A stretch of 64,000 bases of DNA from Bacillota bacterium (lineage in GTDB: Bacteria; Bacillota; Clostridia; Christensenellales; CAG-138): positions 1-64,000 of the forward strand of contig JAEWYO010000042.1 in the NCBI GenBank assembly GCA_023395595.1, in the 5' to 3' direction. The notes under the pieces were generated by a model. The model ran no database searches. It worked only from the letters and a program-made list of their open reading frames with translations, and was not told where the DNA came from. Position numbers and translations under genes: made by a program. Shown here one piece after another: positions 43,929-52,618 of this stretch (positions within the stretch are counted from its first letter, which is position 1; every line of letters starts with the position of its first letter).

Positions 43929-44022
43929 GCACGTCGAGATGATGGGTCTCATCGGTATGGGCAACAACCCGATGGTGGGCGCAACGGTCGCCGTCGCCGT
44001 TGCCATCGCGCAGGCGAAATAA
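43929..44022 (+). pseudogene. Remnant: 3' end of a second GGGtGRT gene
   Basis: These 94 bp match 41901-41994 with five differences, all synonymous, and keep the frame and stop (HVEMMGLIGMGNNPMVG and on to AQAK). Upstream of 43929 the match ends abruptly. No start or ribosome site exists, so it is a fragment. It and the intact gene bound the 1.9-kb MutS segment as direct repeats. Confidence 0.9.
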
Positions 44023-44038
44023 TCGATTTACGAGCAGA

Positions 44039-44069
44039 GCAACTCTCCTCCGGGAGGGTTGCTTTTTTT
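44039..44069 (+). terminator. Terminator after the GGGtGRT remnant
   Basis: GCAAC/GTTGC (44039-44043, 44058-44062) with an inner CTCC/GGAG stem is followed by seven T. It is probably the original terminator of the displaced GGGtGRT gene. A TTGACA at 44138-44143 may begin the promoter of the next gene. Confidence 0.88.
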
Positions 44070-44232
44070 ATTTGGCGCGCAAGTTTTTGAACGCGCAATA
44101 TTCTGCAAGAAATCGTGGCATATATCATATACAATTCTTGACAATCCGATGGAAATGGAATAAGGTAGTTTGACCGCAGCCATTCGATCGGGCGGGTTTT
44201 ACTCGCAAAAACAGAATGAGGGGAACACAACC

Positions 44233-45198
44233 GTGCCACAGCAAAAGCAGAGCAACACACTTTCGATTCTCTCCGTCCTTGGGGCACTCATCCTTTGGGG
44301 ATCTTCTTTTGTCGCAATCAAATTCGCCTATACGACCTATCCGCCGCTGACGCTGGCGGTCGTTCGCTTTGTGGTTGCGACGTTGATTTTGGGGTTGCTG
44401 ACGCTTTTGCCGCAAAACCGCGTGAAACTGGAGAAGAAGGATGTCTTCACGGTTGCCGTCTGCGGGTTGACGGGCATCATGCTCTATGCGGTGCTGCAAA
44501 ATATCGCGATGCAGTGGACGTCCGCTTCCAGCGCGACGCTAATCATTGCATCGTACCCGATCATCACACTGTTGATGGAAAGCCTGATCTATAAAAAGAA
44601 GCTCAGTGCGCTGAAAGTTGTCGCAATCCTGATCGCCATTGCCGGCGTTGTGATCCTATCCTATGTGAAGGCGGAAGCGCGCGTGGAAGGCGAGCTGCTC
44701 GGCATCGTTCTGCTGGTGGCTGCCGGTGTCTTCTGGGCGGTTTACAACTTCATGATGAAGCGCGTGGTCAACCATTATCCGCCGATCACGCTGCTGTTCT
44801 ATATTACGCTCTTTGGTACGATCTTTCTTTTGCCGCTTGCCCTGCTGGAGCGCGGACAGTGGCAGCAACCGACGTTGGTCTCCTTTGGCAACATGATGTT
44901 CCTCGGCGTGTTCTGCTCCGTTGTGGCGTACCTGCTCTATAATCGCGGGCTCAAGACCATGGCACCGAGCACAATCACTTCGATGCTCAACCTCATGCCG
45001 ATTATCGGCGTGTTCTTCTCCTGGGTACTGCTGGGCGAACAGGTGACGCTGCGCAAGATCATCGGCGGCGCGATCGTCATTTTCGGCGTCATGCTCAGCG
45101 TGGGCAAGAGCAAGACGGAGACAGCGGTTGAGATCGTCGAAGATGTCGCGAGAGAGTCGGATGCGCAACATGCACCGGAAACGGGCTCACAAAAGTGA
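44233..45198 (+). CDS. EamA/DMT family transporter
   Basis: The 321-residue protein has ten membrane helices in two EamA repeats (first: LGALILWGSSFVAIKFAY; second: GIVLLVAAGVFWAVYNFMMK). Such proteins export or exchange amino acids and other small metabolites. GTG 44233 is preferred because GAGGGGAA lies about 8 nt upstream; an in-frame TTG at 44170 would only add a polar tail without a ribosome site. It stands alone between two promoters. The substrate is unknown. Confidence 0.85.
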   Translation: MPQQKQSNTLSILSVLGALILWGSSFVAIKFAYTTYPPLTLAVVRFVVATLILGLLTLLPQNRVKLEKKDVFTVAVCGLTGIMLYAVLQNIAMQWTSASSATLIIASYPIITLLMESLIYKKKLSALKVVAILIAIAGVVILSYVKAEARVEGELLGIVLLVAAGVFWAVYNFMMKRVVNHYPPITLLFYITLFGTIFLLPLALLERGQWQQPTLVSFGNMMFLGVFCSVVAYLLYNRGLKTMAPSTITSMLNLMPIIGVFFSWVLLGEQVTLRKIIGGAIVIFGVMLSVGKSKTETAVEIVEDVARESDAQHAPETGSQK

Positions 45199-45232
45199 AA
45201 GAGCGTTTTTGTGAAAAAAAACACACATGAAG

Positions 45233-45260
45233 TTGCAAAATGCGCAGCTTCTCATATAAT
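45233..45260 (+). promoter_or_regulatory. Sigma-A promoter of the ECF S-component gene
   Basis: TTGCAA (45233-45238), 16 nt and TATAAT (45255-45260). The start would be near 45267, giving a leader of about 112 nt. Confidence 0.75.
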
Positions 45261-45266
45261 AGTAAG

Positions 45267-45378
45267 AAGCTTATGGAGAATCGCGGGGATGTTGATTCCT
45301 GCGTGCTCACATCATGGCTTCGGCTTAGGAGTCGGCCTGATCGAAAGAGCCGGAGCAAGACCACGGAGGTATTCATTC
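45267..45378 (+). promoter_or_regulatory. Structured leader, possible riboswitch, of the S-component gene
   Basis: The 112-nt leader holds an 8-bp hairpin (CGCGGGGA/TTCCTGCG, 45282-45303, two G-T pairs) and a second stem (GCTTCGGCT with AGCCGGAGC, about 45317-45356). It ends just before the GGAGGT ribosome site at 45365-45370. Vitamin-transporter S components often have riboswitches. The conserved cores of the TPP, FMN, THF and preQ1 classes are not present as far as I can see. Confidence 0.4.
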
Positions 45379-46179
45379 ATGCAAACCAAACAGTCGCAAT
45401 CTATCCGTAAACTCACGACGGCGGGCGTTCTCGCGGCCAGCATCGTTCTGCTCACCACGCTGGTGTCGATTCCGATGCCCGGCGGGTTCGGCTACATCAA
45501 CCTCGGCGATATGGGCGTTCTACTCGCGGGGATGCTGCTGGGCGGCGGCTGGGGTGCGCTCTGCGCGGGCGCTGCGTCGGCATTGTCCGACGTTCTGCTC
45601 GGCTATACGGTCTATGCGCCCGCAACGTTTGTCATCAAGGGCTTGGTTGCGCTGGTTGCGGGACTTCTGTTTGCCAGAACGCAGAAGAAGATTCGCTTTG
45701 CCGCGCTCTATCCGGCGGCTCTGATTGTCCCAGTAGGCTACTTCTTCTATGAATTGCTGCTCTACGGGCCCGCAAGCGCGATTCCGAATATTCTTTTTAA
45801 CACGATGCAATGCATGATCGGCGCGGTGATCGCAACCGCACTCGGGCTGATGCTGCTCAAAACGAAAATATTCGCGCAGGAGACGGCGAGCCAACCCGCG
45901 CCTGCGGAGATTTTGCGGGAACCGAAGAACGGGCCGGATGTGGTTTTGCTGGCTGTGCGTGCGCAGGCAGAGCTGATTAAAAAAGCGGGGGACATGCTCT
46001 CTGTGCAGGGCATCATGGCGCGCATTGTTGCGCTGGACGATGCTGCGGCGTTTGAGCGGCTTTCCTCCGAGCAGAGGGAAAAGTTCATCCCCGCTGGCAA
46101 ACCGTTCGTCCGCGTGGACGACGCGCAGACGACACCGAAGGCAATTATGCAGGCGGCGGTGGAAGCCCGCGACAAGTAA
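45379..46179 (+). CDS. ECF transporter S component fused to transketolase-C-like domain
   Basis: The 266-residue protein starts with a six-helix ECF S component (about 1-165) of the riboflavin/HMP-type group; marks are GYINLGDMGVLLAGMLLGG and YAPATFVIKGL. The last 80 residues (185-266) are soluble and look like the start of a transketolase C-terminal domain: PDVVLLAVRAQAELI, then GIMARIVALDDAAAFERL and REKFIPAGKPFVRVD. GGAGGT lies 8 nt before ATG 45379. The energising EcfA and EcfT proteins must come from elsewhere. A vitamin such as thiamine or its pyrimidine is possible; the substrate is not proven. Confidence 0.78.
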   Translation: MQTKQSQSIRKLTTAGVLAASIVLLTTLVSIPMPGGFGYINLGDMGVLLAGMLLGGGWGALCAGAASALSDVLLGYTVYAPATFVIKGLVALVAGLLFARTQKKIRFAALYPAALIVPVGYFFYELLLYGPASAIPNILFNTMQCMIGAVIATALGLMLLKTKIFAQETASQPAPAEILREPKNGPDVVLLAVRAQAELIKKAGDMLSVQGIMARIVALDDAAAFERLSSEQREKFIPAGKPFVRVDDAQTTPKAIMQAAVEARDK

Positions 46180-46247
46180 CGGCACAGAATTGCTGCTATC
46201 CACAGGATGGCAGAGCAACCAGTCTATTCATCTAAATAATTCATTTG

Positions 46248-46287
46248 GCACGCGAACGGGCAATTCCATCGCGTGCTATTGTTTTTT
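46248..46287 (+). terminator. Terminator after the S-component gene
   Basis: GCACGCGA (46248-46255) pairs with TCGCGTGC (46269-46276), followed by TATTGTTTTTT. The remaining 46288-46485 is AT-rich with no gene; TTGAAC near 46408 may be the -35 of the next gene, but the -10 is weak. Confidence 0.8.
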
Positions 46288-46485
46288 AACACAAGATGCT
46301 GGAACACAAGCAACGCAAAAAAGCCTTTCTGAGTTCATAATTTGGATATGATGACTGTGGAATGCATGTGAATTTAATACCACATGTTGTATGTTTCCGG
46401 CAAATCTTGAACAATGTATTACAATATTTAGATTGCTATTGCTTTTGTGATGCGCTTTCCATAGAATTTCATCTTAGGAGACGCT

Positions 46486-48189
46486 ATGAACGAAAACGAA
46501 TACGGCACACTCCAAAACAAGAAAACATCCGCGGATTCGGGGCTCTATGGCAACGGGTCCGTTTCGCGCATGGCCTCGACGGGGAATGCACGCGCCTATG
46601 GCGCAAACGCATATCCGCAGAGCGGCGCACCGTATGGCGGCGCAGCGCAAAATCGCGCTGTGTATGATTCCGCCGCGGGAAATCCGCCGCGGCAGGGCGG
46701 GCAATACGGCTATGGGCAGCCGCGCAATCCGCAAGCATATGACATGCGCGGACAAGGCGGGAGCCAGCCTAGCTATCGCACAAACTACAGCGCGGTGGGC
46801 AGCGCCAGCAACGGAAAAAGCGGCCCCAATGGAAGCAACGCTTACCCAAATGGCAGCACCAGCAACGGAAAAAACAACTCCAATGGAAACGGCTCTTACC
46901 AAAACGGCAGCTCTGGCAATGGTGGCTCCAACGGGAACGGCTCCGGTAAAAATGGCTCCGGCAACGGAAAGAAACCGGGCAAAAAGAAGACGGTTCAGCA
47001 GCGGCTGACCGCAGGACTCAAACGCGCGCTTCGCTCGGTTTACCTATTTGGTAAAAAAGTCTCCGCTTGGTTCAAACGGCTTGGGAAATCGTTTCAAAAG
47101 CAGGAGAAGCCGGTGCGCATCTTCCTTGCGAGTGCGGGTGGTTTTGTGCTGGTTAGCATCGTCGTAATGATTGCGGTCTCCGGCACGCGCAATAAGCGCG
47201 AGGAAGCGATCTCGGCAGAACTTGCCATGGCAACGCCCGTTGCGACGCTTGCACCCAGCGCAACGCCGGAACCGACACCCAGCCCCACGCCGGAAGTCCG
47301 CATCGAAAAAGGCGCGGAAGGCGAAGATGTCATGATGCTACAGAAGCGGTTGATGGAGCTCAACTACCTTGCCATCGACGAACCGACAAGCTATTTCGGC
47401 AAGGCGACGAAAGCTGCGGTTATGCTCTTTCAGCGGCAGCATGAGCTGCAGCAGGACGGCATCTGCGGGGCGGACACGATCGCGTTGATCTATTCCGAAG
47501 ACGCAAAGCCATACGTGATGTATGAGGGCGCGGAAGGCGACGATATCCAATCCTTCCAGGAGCAGCTCGTGGAGCTTGGCTATCTGGAGAGCAATCAGGT
47601 AACGGGTTATTACGGCACAGACACGGTCGAAGCCGTGACCAAATTCCAACAGCGCAACCACTTGGGTAAAGACGGCAAGGCGGGCGAGAAGACGCTGGAA
47701 GCGATCAACTCGCCGGATGCGCGCGTTTCCTATACGCGTGAGCAGGAGATCATCGCCGAGAAGAAGAAGCAAGCAGCACTTGCAAGAGCATCCTCTTCCG
47801 AAGGGCGTATCGACAAACTCATCAACGCCGCGCGCAAGCAGCTCGGAGACACCTACATCCTCGGCAAGAGCGGGCCGGATTCGTTCGACTGTTCCGGCCT
47901 TGTGGTCTACTGCCTCAGACAGGCAAACGTTTATACGCGCCGTCTCAACGCGGCGGGGTTGAGCAAGACCACAAGCTGGACAAAGGTGTCCGATCTGGAC
48001 AACGTCAAGCGCGGAGACCTGCTGTTCTTTAAGTCGGACGACAGCAGCGGCATCGGCCATGTCGGCATCTATATCGGCGGTGGTGAGATGATTGACGCAT
48101 CGTCCGCAAACGGCAAAGTCGTGCGACGCGGAGCAAAGACCAGCTACTGGCGCAGGAACTTTGTGGTCGCGCGCCGTCCAATCGAATAA
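46486..48189 (+). CDS. Membrane-anchored NlpC/P60 peptidoglycan hydrolase with two PG-binding domains
   Basis: The 567-residue protein has a long low-complexity cytoplasmic part rich in Gly, Asn, Ser and Tyr (1-165), a basic stretch, one membrane helix (about 212-232), a Pro/Thr linker, two PG_binding_1 domains (about 270-330 and 345-405) and an NlpC/P60 domain with catalytic C469 (SFDCSGL) and H525 (GHVGIYIG). The catalytic part is outside and cuts wall stem peptides. AGGAGAC precedes ATG 46486. The long N-terminal tail inside the cell is unusual for this family. Confidence 0.9.
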   Translation: MNENEYGTLQNKKTSADSGLYGNGSVSRMASTGNARAYGANAYPQSGAPYGGAAQNRAVYDSAAGNPPRQGGQYGYGQPRNPQAYDMRGQGGSQPSYRTNYSAVGSASNGKSGPNGSNAYPNGSTSNGKNNSNGNGSYQNGSSGNGGSNGNGSGKNGSGNGKKPGKKKTVQQRLTAGLKRALRSVYLFGKKVSAWFKRLGKSFQKQEKPVRIFLASAGGFVLVSIVVMIAVSGTRNKREEAISAELAMATPVATLAPSATPEPTPSPTPEVRIEKGAEGEDVMMLQKRLMELNYLAIDEPTSYFGKATKAAVMLFQRQHELQQDGICGADTIALIYSEDAKPYVMYEGAEGDDIQSFQEQLVELGYLESNQVTGYYGTDTVEAVTKFQQRNHLGKDGKAGEKTLEAINSPDARVSYTREQEIIAEKKKQAALARASSSEGRIDKLINAARKQLGDTYILGKSGPDSFDCSGLVVYCLRQANVYTRRLNAAGLSKTTSWTKVSDLDNVKRGDLLFFKSDDSSGIGHVGIYIGGGEMIDASSANGKVVRRGAKTSYWRRNFVVARRPIE

Positions 48190-48208
48190 CAAGGCAAAGC
48201 AGCACACG

Positions 48209-48234
48209 GCGGCGCGGAAACGTGCCGCTGTTTT
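48209..48234 (+). terminator. Terminator after the NlpC/P60 gene
   Basis: GCGGCGCG (48209-48216) and CGTGCCGC (48221-48228) close a GAAA tetraloop; TGTTTT follows. Confidence 0.85.
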
Positions 48235-48328
48235 CATGCGGGGGCGCCGAGGCTGACGGCCGAGGTTCATTCTTGCAATCCAGCCCAAGATACAGTATGA
48301 TGAAACCCGAAATACGGGAGGATACCAC

Positions 48329-50131
48329 ATGGCATACCCCAATGAATTGATTCGAAATTTTTCCATCATCGCGCATATCGATCACGGCAAATCGACGCTG
48401 GCGGATCGCATGATGGAGCAGACGGACACCGTTGCCGCAAGAGACATGTCGGAGCAGCTGCTCGACTCGATGGATATCGAGCGCGAGCGCGGCATTACGA
48501 TCAAGTCCTCTGCGGTGCGGATGTTTTATACGCATACCGACGGCAAACGCTATATGTTCAACCTCATTGACACGCCGGGGCACGTGGACTTCAACTATGA
48601 AGTCAGCCGCGCGCTGGCTGCCTGCGAAGGCGCGGTTCTGGTTGTGGATGCGACGCAGGGGATCGAGGCGCAAACGCTTGCAAACGTGTATCTTGCCGTG
48701 GACAACGGGCTGGAGGTCGTGCCGGTCATCAACAAGATCGACCTGCCGAGCGCGGAGCCGGAGAGAACCGCACAGGAGATTGAGGATGTCATCGGGATTG
48801 AGGCGCACTCCGCGCCGAAGATCTCCGCTAAGAGCGGCTTGAATGTCGATCAGGTGCTTTCCGCCGTGGTGAACACTGTTCCGCCGCCCGTCGGCGACCC
48901 GGAAGCACCGCTCACCGCGCTGGTGTTCGACTGCTATTATGACAACTACAAAGGCGCGCTGTCATATGTGCGCGTGTTTGATGGCACGGTGAAAGAGGGC
49001 GTGCGCATTCGCTCCATGGCGACAGGGCACGAATTCGAAGTCACCGAGGTTGGCGTGTTCACGCCCGCGCCGATGGCGGTGGACGAACTCACCGCGGGCG
49101 AGGTCGGCTATATCGCAGCCTCGATCAAGAGTGTTGCCGAAACAAAAGTTGGCGACACGATTACCTCTGCCGAGCGCCCCGCGAGCAAACCGCTGCCGGG
49201 CTATAAGCAGGCAAACCCGATGGTGTTTTGCGGTATCTATCCGGCGGACGGCGCGCAATATGGCGACCTGCGGGATGCCCTCGACAAGCTCAAGCTCAAC
49301 GATGCTTCGCTTTCCTATGAGCAGGAGACGAGCAACGCGCTTGGCTACGGGTTCCGTTGCGGATTCCTTGGGCTTCTGCACATGGAGATCATTCAGGAGC
49401 GTTTGGAACGCGAATTTGACCTCGATCTGGTCACGACCGCGCCCAGCGTTATCTATAAAATTAAGCGCACCACCGGTGAAGAGGAGATGATCGACAACCC
49501 GTCCAATCTTCCGTCTGTGACGGAGATTGAACAGCTCGAAGAGCCGGTTGTCAACGCGACCATCATGACACCTTCGGAATATGTCGGCGCACTCATGGAG
49601 ATTTGTCAGGAGCGCAGAGGCATATTTGTGGACATGAACTACATCGAAGAATCGCGTGTGCGGATGCACTACATCCTGCCGCTCAACGAGATCATCTATG
49701 ACTTCTTTGATCAGCTCAAGAGCCGCAGCAGAGGATATGCCTCGTTTGACTACGAACTCAAGGGCTACGAAAAGAGCGATCTGGTCAAGCTTGACTTCCT
49801 GCTCAACGGCGATATGTGCGATGCGCTGAGCACGATTGTCCACCGCGACCGCGCCTATGCAAAAGGGCGCGCCGTGGCGGAGAAGCTCTGCGAAGTCATC
49901 CCGCGCCAGCAGTTTGAAATCCCCGTGCAGGCAGCTATCGGCGGAAAGATCATCGCCCGCGAAACCGTCCGCGCGGTGCGCAAGGACGTGCTTGCCAAGT
50001 GCTACGGCGGCGATATCACGCGTAAAAAGAAGCTGCTGGAGAAACAGAAAGAGGGCAAAAAGCGCATGCGGCAGGTTGGCACCGTGTCGCTGCCGAGCGA
50101 CGCATTCATGAGCGTGCTGCGCATCAACTGA
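48329..50131 (+). CDS. lepA: Elongation factor 4 (LepA) GTPase
   Basis: The 600-residue protein is a translational GTPase with G1 AHIDHGKST, G2 RGITI, G3 DTPGH and G4 NKID, followed by the EF4-specific C-terminal domain (RAVRKDVLAKCYGGDITRKKKLL, seen in part). It acts on the ribosome to help back-translocation or initiation under stress. CGGGAGGA precedes ATG 48329. Its stop overlaps the hemW start by one base. Confidence 0.97.
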   Translation: MAYPNELIRNFSIIAHIDHGKSTLADRMMEQTDTVAARDMSEQLLDSMDIERERGITIKSSAVRMFYTHTDGKRYMFNLIDTPGHVDFNYEVSRALAACEGAVLVVDATQGIEAQTLANVYLAVDNGLEVVPVINKIDLPSAEPERTAQEIEDVIGIEAHSAPKISAKSGLNVDQVLSAVVNTVPPPVGDPEAPLTALVFDCYYDNYKGALSYVRVFDGTVKEGVRIRSMATGHEFEVTEVGVFTPAPMAVDELTAGEVGYIAASIKSVAETKVGDTITSAERPASKPLPGYKQANPMVFCGIYPADGAQYGDLRDALDKLKLNDASLSYEQETSNALGYGFRCGFLGLLHMEIIQERLEREFDLDLVTTAPSVIYKIKRTTGEEEMIDNPSNLPSVTEIEQLEEPVVNATIMTPSEYVGALMEICQERRGIFVDMNYIEESRVRMHYILPLNEIIYDFFDQLKSRSRGYASFDYELKGYEKSDLVKLDFLLNGDMCDALSTIVHRDRAYAKGRAVAEKLCEVIPRQQFEIPVQAAIGGKIIARETVRAVRKDVLAKCYGGDITRKKKLLEKQKEGKKRMRQVGTVSLPSDAFMSVLRIN

Positions 50132-51267
50132 TGGCAGGCATCTATCTACATATTCCGTTTTGCGTGAGAAAGTGCGCCTATTGCGACTTCGTCAGCTTCG
50201 CCGAAGGCGGCGTGTCGGAAGCTTATGTGCAGGCGCTTCTCACCGAGCTGGAGCTTGTTGCGCGCGGCGGGGGTTATCCCGCCGCGTTTGACACGGTGTT
50301 TTTCGGCGGAGGAACGCCGTCTCTGCTCTCCGGCGCGCAGATGCAGACCATTCTGGATGCGCTGCGGTCGTATTTCGCAATTCGCGCGGACGCGGAGATT
50401 TCGATGGAGTGCAACCCCGGCACGGTGACGCTGGATAAGCTCACAGCCTATCGCACGGCAGGGATCAACCGTCTTTCGATCGGCTTGCAGAGTACGCATG
50501 ACGTTTTGCTAAACGAAATCGGGCGCATCCATAATTACGTGCAGTTTTTAGAGACGCTTGCTAACGCCAGAACAGCAGGGTTTGACAACGTCAATGTCGA
50601 TCTCATGCATGGGCTGCCAAACCAGACGCTGGAGCAGTATCGGGATTCGCTCAAGACCGTTTGCGATCTTGGCGTGCAGCATATCTCTGCGTATGCGCTG
50701 ATTCTGGAAGAGCACACACCGCTGTTCTTTCGCGTGGAGAAGGGCGAAGTGACCCTGCCGGACGAGGATTTGGCTGCAGACATGCAGGACGCGGGCATCG
50801 ATTATTTAGAAACGCGGGGCTATCATCGCTACGAGATCAGCAACTTTGCGCAGGACGGCTTTGCCTGCCGCCATAACCTGAACTATTGGGACAACGGCGA
50901 ATACCTCGGCTTCGGCATCGCGGCGCATGCGGCGGTGCGGCAAGGGAGATGGACGCGATTTGCCAACGTCGATTCATTGGACGAGTATTACCGTTTGCTG
51001 GCACGCGGAAAACGCCCGCTTGCCGAGACGATCCGCCTGACCCCTAGAGACGAGATGTTTGAGTGCGTGATGCTGGGACTGCGTCTCTTGCGCGGGGTTG
51101 ACCGGGCGCGCTTCTTCGCACGGTTCAATCTGGATGTTGCGGAAGCATACCCGCTTGCAATGGAAAAACTCCGCAAGCGCGGCTGGGTGATCGAGACCGA
51201 ACACACAATCGCGCTCAACCGAAAAGGGCTGGATCTACAAAACGAGGCACTCGGATTCTTTATGTAG
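50131..51267 (+). CDS. hemW: Radical SAM heme chaperone HemW
   Basis: The 378-residue protein has the radical SAM cluster C11, C15, C18 in CVRKCAYC and the HemW pattern FFGGGTPSLL, with the C-terminal HemN-like domain (LGFGIAAHAAV). It is related to coproporphyrinogen dehydrogenase but acts as a heme chaperone in studied cases. ATG 50131 overlaps the lepA stop (TGATG), so the two are translated together. No other heme gene is in the window. Confidence 0.93.
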   Translation: MAGIYLHIPFCVRKCAYCDFVSFAEGGVSEAYVQALLTELELVARGGGYPAAFDTVFFGGGTPSLLSGAQMQTILDALRSYFAIRADAEISMECNPGTVTLDKLTAYRTAGINRLSIGLQSTHDVLLNEIGRIHNYVQFLETLANARTAGFDNVNVDLMHGLPNQTLEQYRDSLKTVCDLGVQHISAYALILEEHTPLFFRVEKGEVTLPDEDLAADMQDAGIDYLETRGYHRYEISNFAQDGFACRHNLNYWDNGEYLGFGIAAHAAVRQGRWTRFANVDSLDEYYRLLARGKRPLAETIRLTPRDEMFECVMLGLRLLRGVDRARFFARFNLDVAEAYPLAMEKLRKRGWVIETEHTIALNRKGLDLQNEALGFFM

Positions 51268-51377
51268 ATTTGCGCGATTTATGCGAAGTTAAACATCAGA
51301 ACCAACACTTGTGTTTAGGAAAATCGGCCGATCAACCTGACAAGGGTGATTTCACTGGAATGTCACATTTTTGATAC

Positions 51378-51415
51378 AGCACTTACTTGACACCAAATCG
51401 CGTAAGTGCTAAATT
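51378..51415 (+). promoter_or_regulatory. hrcA promoter inside an inverted repeat
   Basis: TTGACA (51387-51392), 17 nt and TAAATT (51410-51415) form the promoter. The -35 and spacer lie inside AGCACTTAC (51378-51386) and GTAAGTGCT (51402-51410). These arms share AGCACT/AGTGCT with CIRCE but are spaced further apart. Confidence 0.75.
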
Positions 51416-51426
51416 TTTCTCAAGGG

Positions 51427-51453
51427 TTAGCACTCGTCAAAATAGAGTGCTAA
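51427..51453 (+). promoter_or_regulatory. CIRCE operator (HrcA binding site)
   Basis: TTAGCACTC, nine bases, GAGTGCTAA: a perfect match to the CIRCE consensus, just downstream of the -10. HrcA, encoded next, binds it and represses the operon; heat releases it. Confidence 0.97.
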
Positions 51454-51528
51454 CAAAGAAAATTCCAATGCAAAAACGAACTGCCGCGTCAAGCGAGCAG
51501 CACTTTTTTCGAAAGGAGGCAGCGGAAC

Positions 51529-52563
51529 ATGGAACTGGATGCAAGAAAGCTTGGCATTCTCAAAGCGATCATCGATGAATACATCATGTCCGCGTCTCCG
51601 GTCGGTTCCCGCGCAATCAGCAAGCACGAGGAGTTCAATCTTTCCAGTGCTACCATCCGAAACGAGATGGCGGATCTCGAGGAACTGGGCTATCTAGAGC
51701 AGCCGCATACCTCCGCCGGACGTGTCCCTTCGGACAAGGCGTACCGGCTCTATGTGGATCAAATGATGCAAAAAGCAGCGTTGTCCGACGACGAGATCAA
51801 GCTCATCCGGGCGCACATGAGTTCCAAACTCGATGAAGTGGAATCTGTGATGAAGCAAACGGCGCAGGCACTTTCCGCGGTGACAAACTATACCGCGATG
51901 GTCATGCCGCCGATGCTTGCGGCAAACCGGCTGAGGCATATTCAGCTCGTTCCCCTGCGCGAAGGACGCGCACTGGTGGTCATCGTGACCACGGCAGGGT
52001 TTGCCAAGGATGCGATCATCCGCGTGCCGGAGGACATCCGCACCGGAGAATTAGAGCGCATTTCCCGCCTGCTGACCGAGCGGTTTTATGACTGCCGGAT
52101 GGATCAAATCGGAGAGCGCATCGCAAGCGAAATGAGTGGAGAGCTCTTCGAACGGCGCGCATTCCTCTGCTCCGTTGTGGAAGCGATCGAGCGCAAGATG
52201 GGTCCGGATTCGCCGAGTGTACAACTTTCGGGTGCGACCAACATGCTGCATTATCCCGAATACAGCGACGTGAACAAGGCAAAGACATTCCTTGCCGCTG
52301 TGGAAGGCAGGAGCATGCTCTATGACATGCTCAAGCGCGCAAGCAAGTTGGAGTTTTCCATCACGATTGGAAACGAGAACCAGGACGAGACGTTCAAGGA
52401 TTGCAGCATCGTGACCGCCACTTACCAAGTTGGCGACGAACCGCTTGGTTCCTTCGGCATCATCGGGCCTACGCGCATGAACTACAGCAAAGTGATCTCC
52501 GTCCTTGAATACATGCGCATGAGCCTCAGTGAGATGCTCAGCGCAGATCAGGACGACGAATAA
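51529..52563 (+). CDS. hrcA: Heat-inducible transcription repressor HrcA
   Basis: The 344-residue protein has the N-terminal winged helix of HrcA (SPVGSRAISKHEEFNLSSATIRNEM, in two parts, then LEELGYLEQPHTSAGRVPSDKAYRLY) and the GAF-like domain. It represses the dnaK operon at CIRCE, which lies directly upstream. AAAGGAGG precedes ATG 51529. grpE follows after 55 nt. Confidence 0.97.
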   Translation: MELDARKLGILKAIIDEYIMSASPVGSRAISKHEEFNLSSATIRNEMADLEELGYLEQPHTSAGRVPSDKAYRLYVDQMMQKAALSDDEIKLIRAHMSSKLDEVESVMKQTAQALSAVTNYTAMVMPPMLAANRLRHIQLVPLREGRALVVIVTTAGFAKDAIIRVPEDIRTGELERISRLLTERFYDCRMDQIGERIASEMSGELFERRAFLCSVVEAIERKMGPDSPSVQLSGATNMLHYPEYSDVNKAKTFLAAVEGRSMLYDMLKRASKLEFSITIGNENQDETFKDCSIVTATYQVGDEPLGSFGIIGPTRMNYSKVISVLEYMRMSLSEMLSADQDDE

Positions 52564-52618
52564 GGAAAGCACTTCGCGTATTTACCGCGGTGCGAAAACG
52601 GACAAGGAGACAGGAACA

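Noticed and set aside
45267..45378. TPP riboswitch before the S-component gene
   Set aside because: A CCTGATC string is present, but the CTGAGA element and the rest of the TPP core are missing.
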